Positions 62,545-64,000 of a stretch of 64,000 bases of DNA are shown piece by piece. A model generated the notes under the pieces. It did not search any database, had not been told where the DNA came from, and saw nothing but the letters and a program-made list of their open reading frames with translations. The first letter of the stretch is position 1. Each line of letters starts with the position of its first letter. Both the position numbers and the translations under genes were made by a program. Source of the DNA: JAEUMD01 sp050246945 (GTDB lineage: Bacteria; Pseudomonadota; Alphaproteobacteria; Rhizobiales; Hyphomicrobiaceae); the NCBI GenBank assembly GCA_050246945.1, contig JBFWVC010000019.1, positions 1 through 64,000 on the forward strand, in the 5' to 3' direction.

Positions 62545-64000
62545 ATGATCTCACGATCGAAATGGCAACTGCTGTTGATCGGCAGCATGGCTGTGGCTCT
62601 GGTCGGCCCGGTAGTTGCGCAGGAGCTAAGCCAACCTGGCGCCGGTGGTGACGCAGCGAAGGGCAAGTCAGAGTTTGAGTCGAACTGCTCCGCGTGTCAT
62701 TCCGTTAAGGCTGGCGAGGCTTCCATTGGACCGAATCTGTCAGGTGTCTTCGAACGGCTATCGGGAACGCTGCCCGGCTTCGACTACACGCCGGCTCTGC
62801 AAAACGCTCAGGTTCTTTGGACCGCATCCAATCTGGATGGCTTGCTGGCCAACTCGGGTGAAAAGGTGCCGGGCACTGCGATGAGCGTCAATATCGACAG
62901 GGTCAGCGACCGAGCCGATATCATCGCCTACCTCAAGACCTTGGGACCACCCAACCCGTCACCCGATTCGATCACGAAAAAGAAAACGCCGCTGATGGAT
63001 GGGCCCACTCAGGCTGAACTCGACAAGGCCGAGTCCGGCACGGACTGGCTTCAGACCAACAAGGGCTACAGCGCAACGCGCTATTCGCCTCTCGACCAGA
63101 TCAATAAGAAGAACGCTGCAGAGCTGCGTCCGATCTGTGTCTACCGGTCGGGCCTCAGAGGCAGTCACGAGACGTTTCCCGTCGTCTACGATGGGGTTAT
63201 CTATGTGACAACCGGAACTGCGACATCGGCCGCCGATGCGAAGACGTGCAAGCAGCTCTGGACGCACAACCACAAGGTTGGAAGAAATATTCGATCCCTC
63301 AATCGCGGTCCGGCCATTGCGAAGGGGCGGCTGGTTCGTGTGCTTCCCGACGGACGAATCGTTGCTCTCAACATGAAAGACGGATCACTGCTGTGGGAAA
63401 ACAAGGTCGCCGGACCCGAGGAGTCCGCGTTCATGGCCATGCCGCCGCTGATCTGGAACGACATGGTGTTCCTAGGTCCGGCTGGTTCTGACTGGGGGCT
63501 GCGAGGCTGGGTCGCGGCCTACAATCTTTCGGATGGGAAGGAGATCTGGCGCTTCTATACGATCCCGTCCGAGGGTGACCCCGTATTGAAGACATGGAAA
63601 AAGCCCGAAACCGCCAAGTACGGCGGCGGCGGCGTCTGGACAGCGATTGCAATGGACACGGAAAAGCAGTTGCTACTCGTGCCGGTCGCCAACCCCGCTC
63701 CGGATTGGAATCCCGCCGCACGTCCAGGCGATAACCTCTACACTGGCTCTGTTGTCGCTCTGGATGCAAAGACCGGCAAATTGGCTTGGTACAAGCAATT
63801 CGTGGTCAACGACGGACATGACTACGACATGACCAGTGCGCGTCCGCTGATTTCCGCAGAAGTAGGCGGAAAGAAGCGGGATCTGCTGGTGATCGCGGGC
63901 AAGGATGGAATTCTGCGTCTGTTGGATCGCGATACGCGTGACGTGCTTTATGAAAGCCCGTTCGCGAAGCAGGAAAACGTCGACAAGCCGATTACGCCGG
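62545..64000 (+). CDS. Periplasmic cytochrome c-PQQ dehydrogenase fusion (truncated by window end)
   Basis: At least 485 residues, with the 3' end outside the window. Signal peptide (LLLIGSMAVALVGPVVA), then a class I cytochrome c domain with C48-S-A-C51-H52 and a distal Met candidate (PGTAMSV). A PQQ beta-propeller follows (LVRVLPDGRIVALNMKDGSLLWE, GGGGVWTAIAMD, NDGHDYDMTSARPL with the catalytic-Asp-like DYD). ATG after AGGGAG. Heme before propeller is the reverse of type II quinohemoprotein alcohol dehydrogenases. The substrate is unknown. Confidence 0.9.
   Translation, partial: MISRSKWQLLLIGSMAVALVGPVVAQELSQPGAGGDAAKGKSEFESNCSACHSVKAGEASIGPNLSGVFERLSGTLPGFDYTPALQNAQVLWTASNLDGLLANSGEKVPGTAMSVNIDRVSDRADIIAYLKTLGPPNPSPDSITKKKTPLMDGPTQAELDKAESGTDWLQTNKGYSATRYSPLDQINKKNAAELRPICVYRSGLRGSHETFPVVYDGVIYVTTGTATSAADAKTCKQLWTHNHKVGRNIRSLNRGPAIAKGRLVRVLPDGRIVALNMKDGSLLWENKVAGPEESAFMAMPPLIWNDMVFLGPAGSDWGLRGWVAAYNLSDGKEIWRFYTIPSEGDPVLKTWKKPETAKYGGGGVWTAIAMDTEKQLLLVPVANPAPDWNPAARPGDNLYTGSVVALDAKTGKLAWYKQFVVNDGHDYDMTSARPLISAEVGGKKRDLLVIAGKDGILRLLDRDTRDVLYESPFAKQENVDKPITP

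Overview
The window looks like chromosomal DNA of a GC-rich alphaproteobacterium, most likely of the order Hyphomicrobiales. This is inferred from an Hsp20 gene followed by a DUF1150 gene, the L21-L27-ObgE block, an NDUFA9-type protein, an Irr-box-like motif and an alphaproteobacterial-type RpoH promoter. Its centrepiece is a complete reverse dissimilatory sulfite reductase (rDsr) locus, so the organism probably oxidises stored or imported reduced sulfur compounds.

Layout. 1-6090: palindromic repeats, tRNA-Gly(CCC), an ECF sigma factor coupled to a membrane-anchored von Willebrand A protein, more palindromes, and tex. 6212-9713 (minus): an operon-like run of a TauD-type dioxygenase, two small unknown proteins, siroheme synthase (cysG) and a cysteine-free DsrC paralogue. 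10170-25425 (plus): dsrA-B-E-F-H-C-M-K-L-J-O-P-N, a DUF4202 gene and an Mrp-type Fe-S carrier fused to DUF971, closed by a strong terminator. 25804-26754: a periplasmic rhodanese. 26898-29663 (minus): a putative accessory module of two paralogous zinc-ribbon proteins, a second cysteine-free DsrC-like protein and a [2Fe-2S]/flavin reductase with an unusual N-terminal extension. 30068-36872: an ABC-F ATPase, a PilZ protein, an exported unknown, Hsp20, DUF1150 and an NDUFA9-like reductase.

37216-47377 is a genomic island of about 10 kb integrated at tRNA-Leu(CAG). A 17-bp copy of the tRNA 3' end marks its far boundary. It carries a tyrosine integrase, a large MmeI-like single-chain restriction-modification enzyme, a serine recombinase with a likely recombination site, an AAA+ ATPase, a ribbon-helix-helix protein and unknowns. 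Much of its right half is visibly AT-rich.

47421-64000 returns to core chromosome: exported DUF2059-like and vWA proteins, a DHFR-like protein, rplU-rpmA-GNAT-obgE, an Ntn-hydrolase-like protein, a ferric-iron binding protein, an FAH-family hydrolase, a TadE/G-like protein, a Gly/Trp/Pro/Tyr-rich exported protein resembling sulfur globule proteins, dapD, a histone-like Lys/Ala protein, a Lin0512 protein, a diguanylate cyclase, and a cytochrome c/PQQ dehydrogenase cut by the window end.

How the genes fit together. CysG makes the siroheme for DsrAB. DsrEFH relays sulfur to DsrC. DsrMKJOP links DsrC to the quinone pool and periplasm. DsrL supplies or accepts electrons at DsrAB. The Mrp-DUF971 protein may serve Fe-S assembly, since no dsrR or dsrS is seen. 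The two flanking minus-strand operons, each with a DsrC paralogue that cannot carry sulfur on cysteine, look like regulatory or accessory modules and are the most interesting unexplained part.
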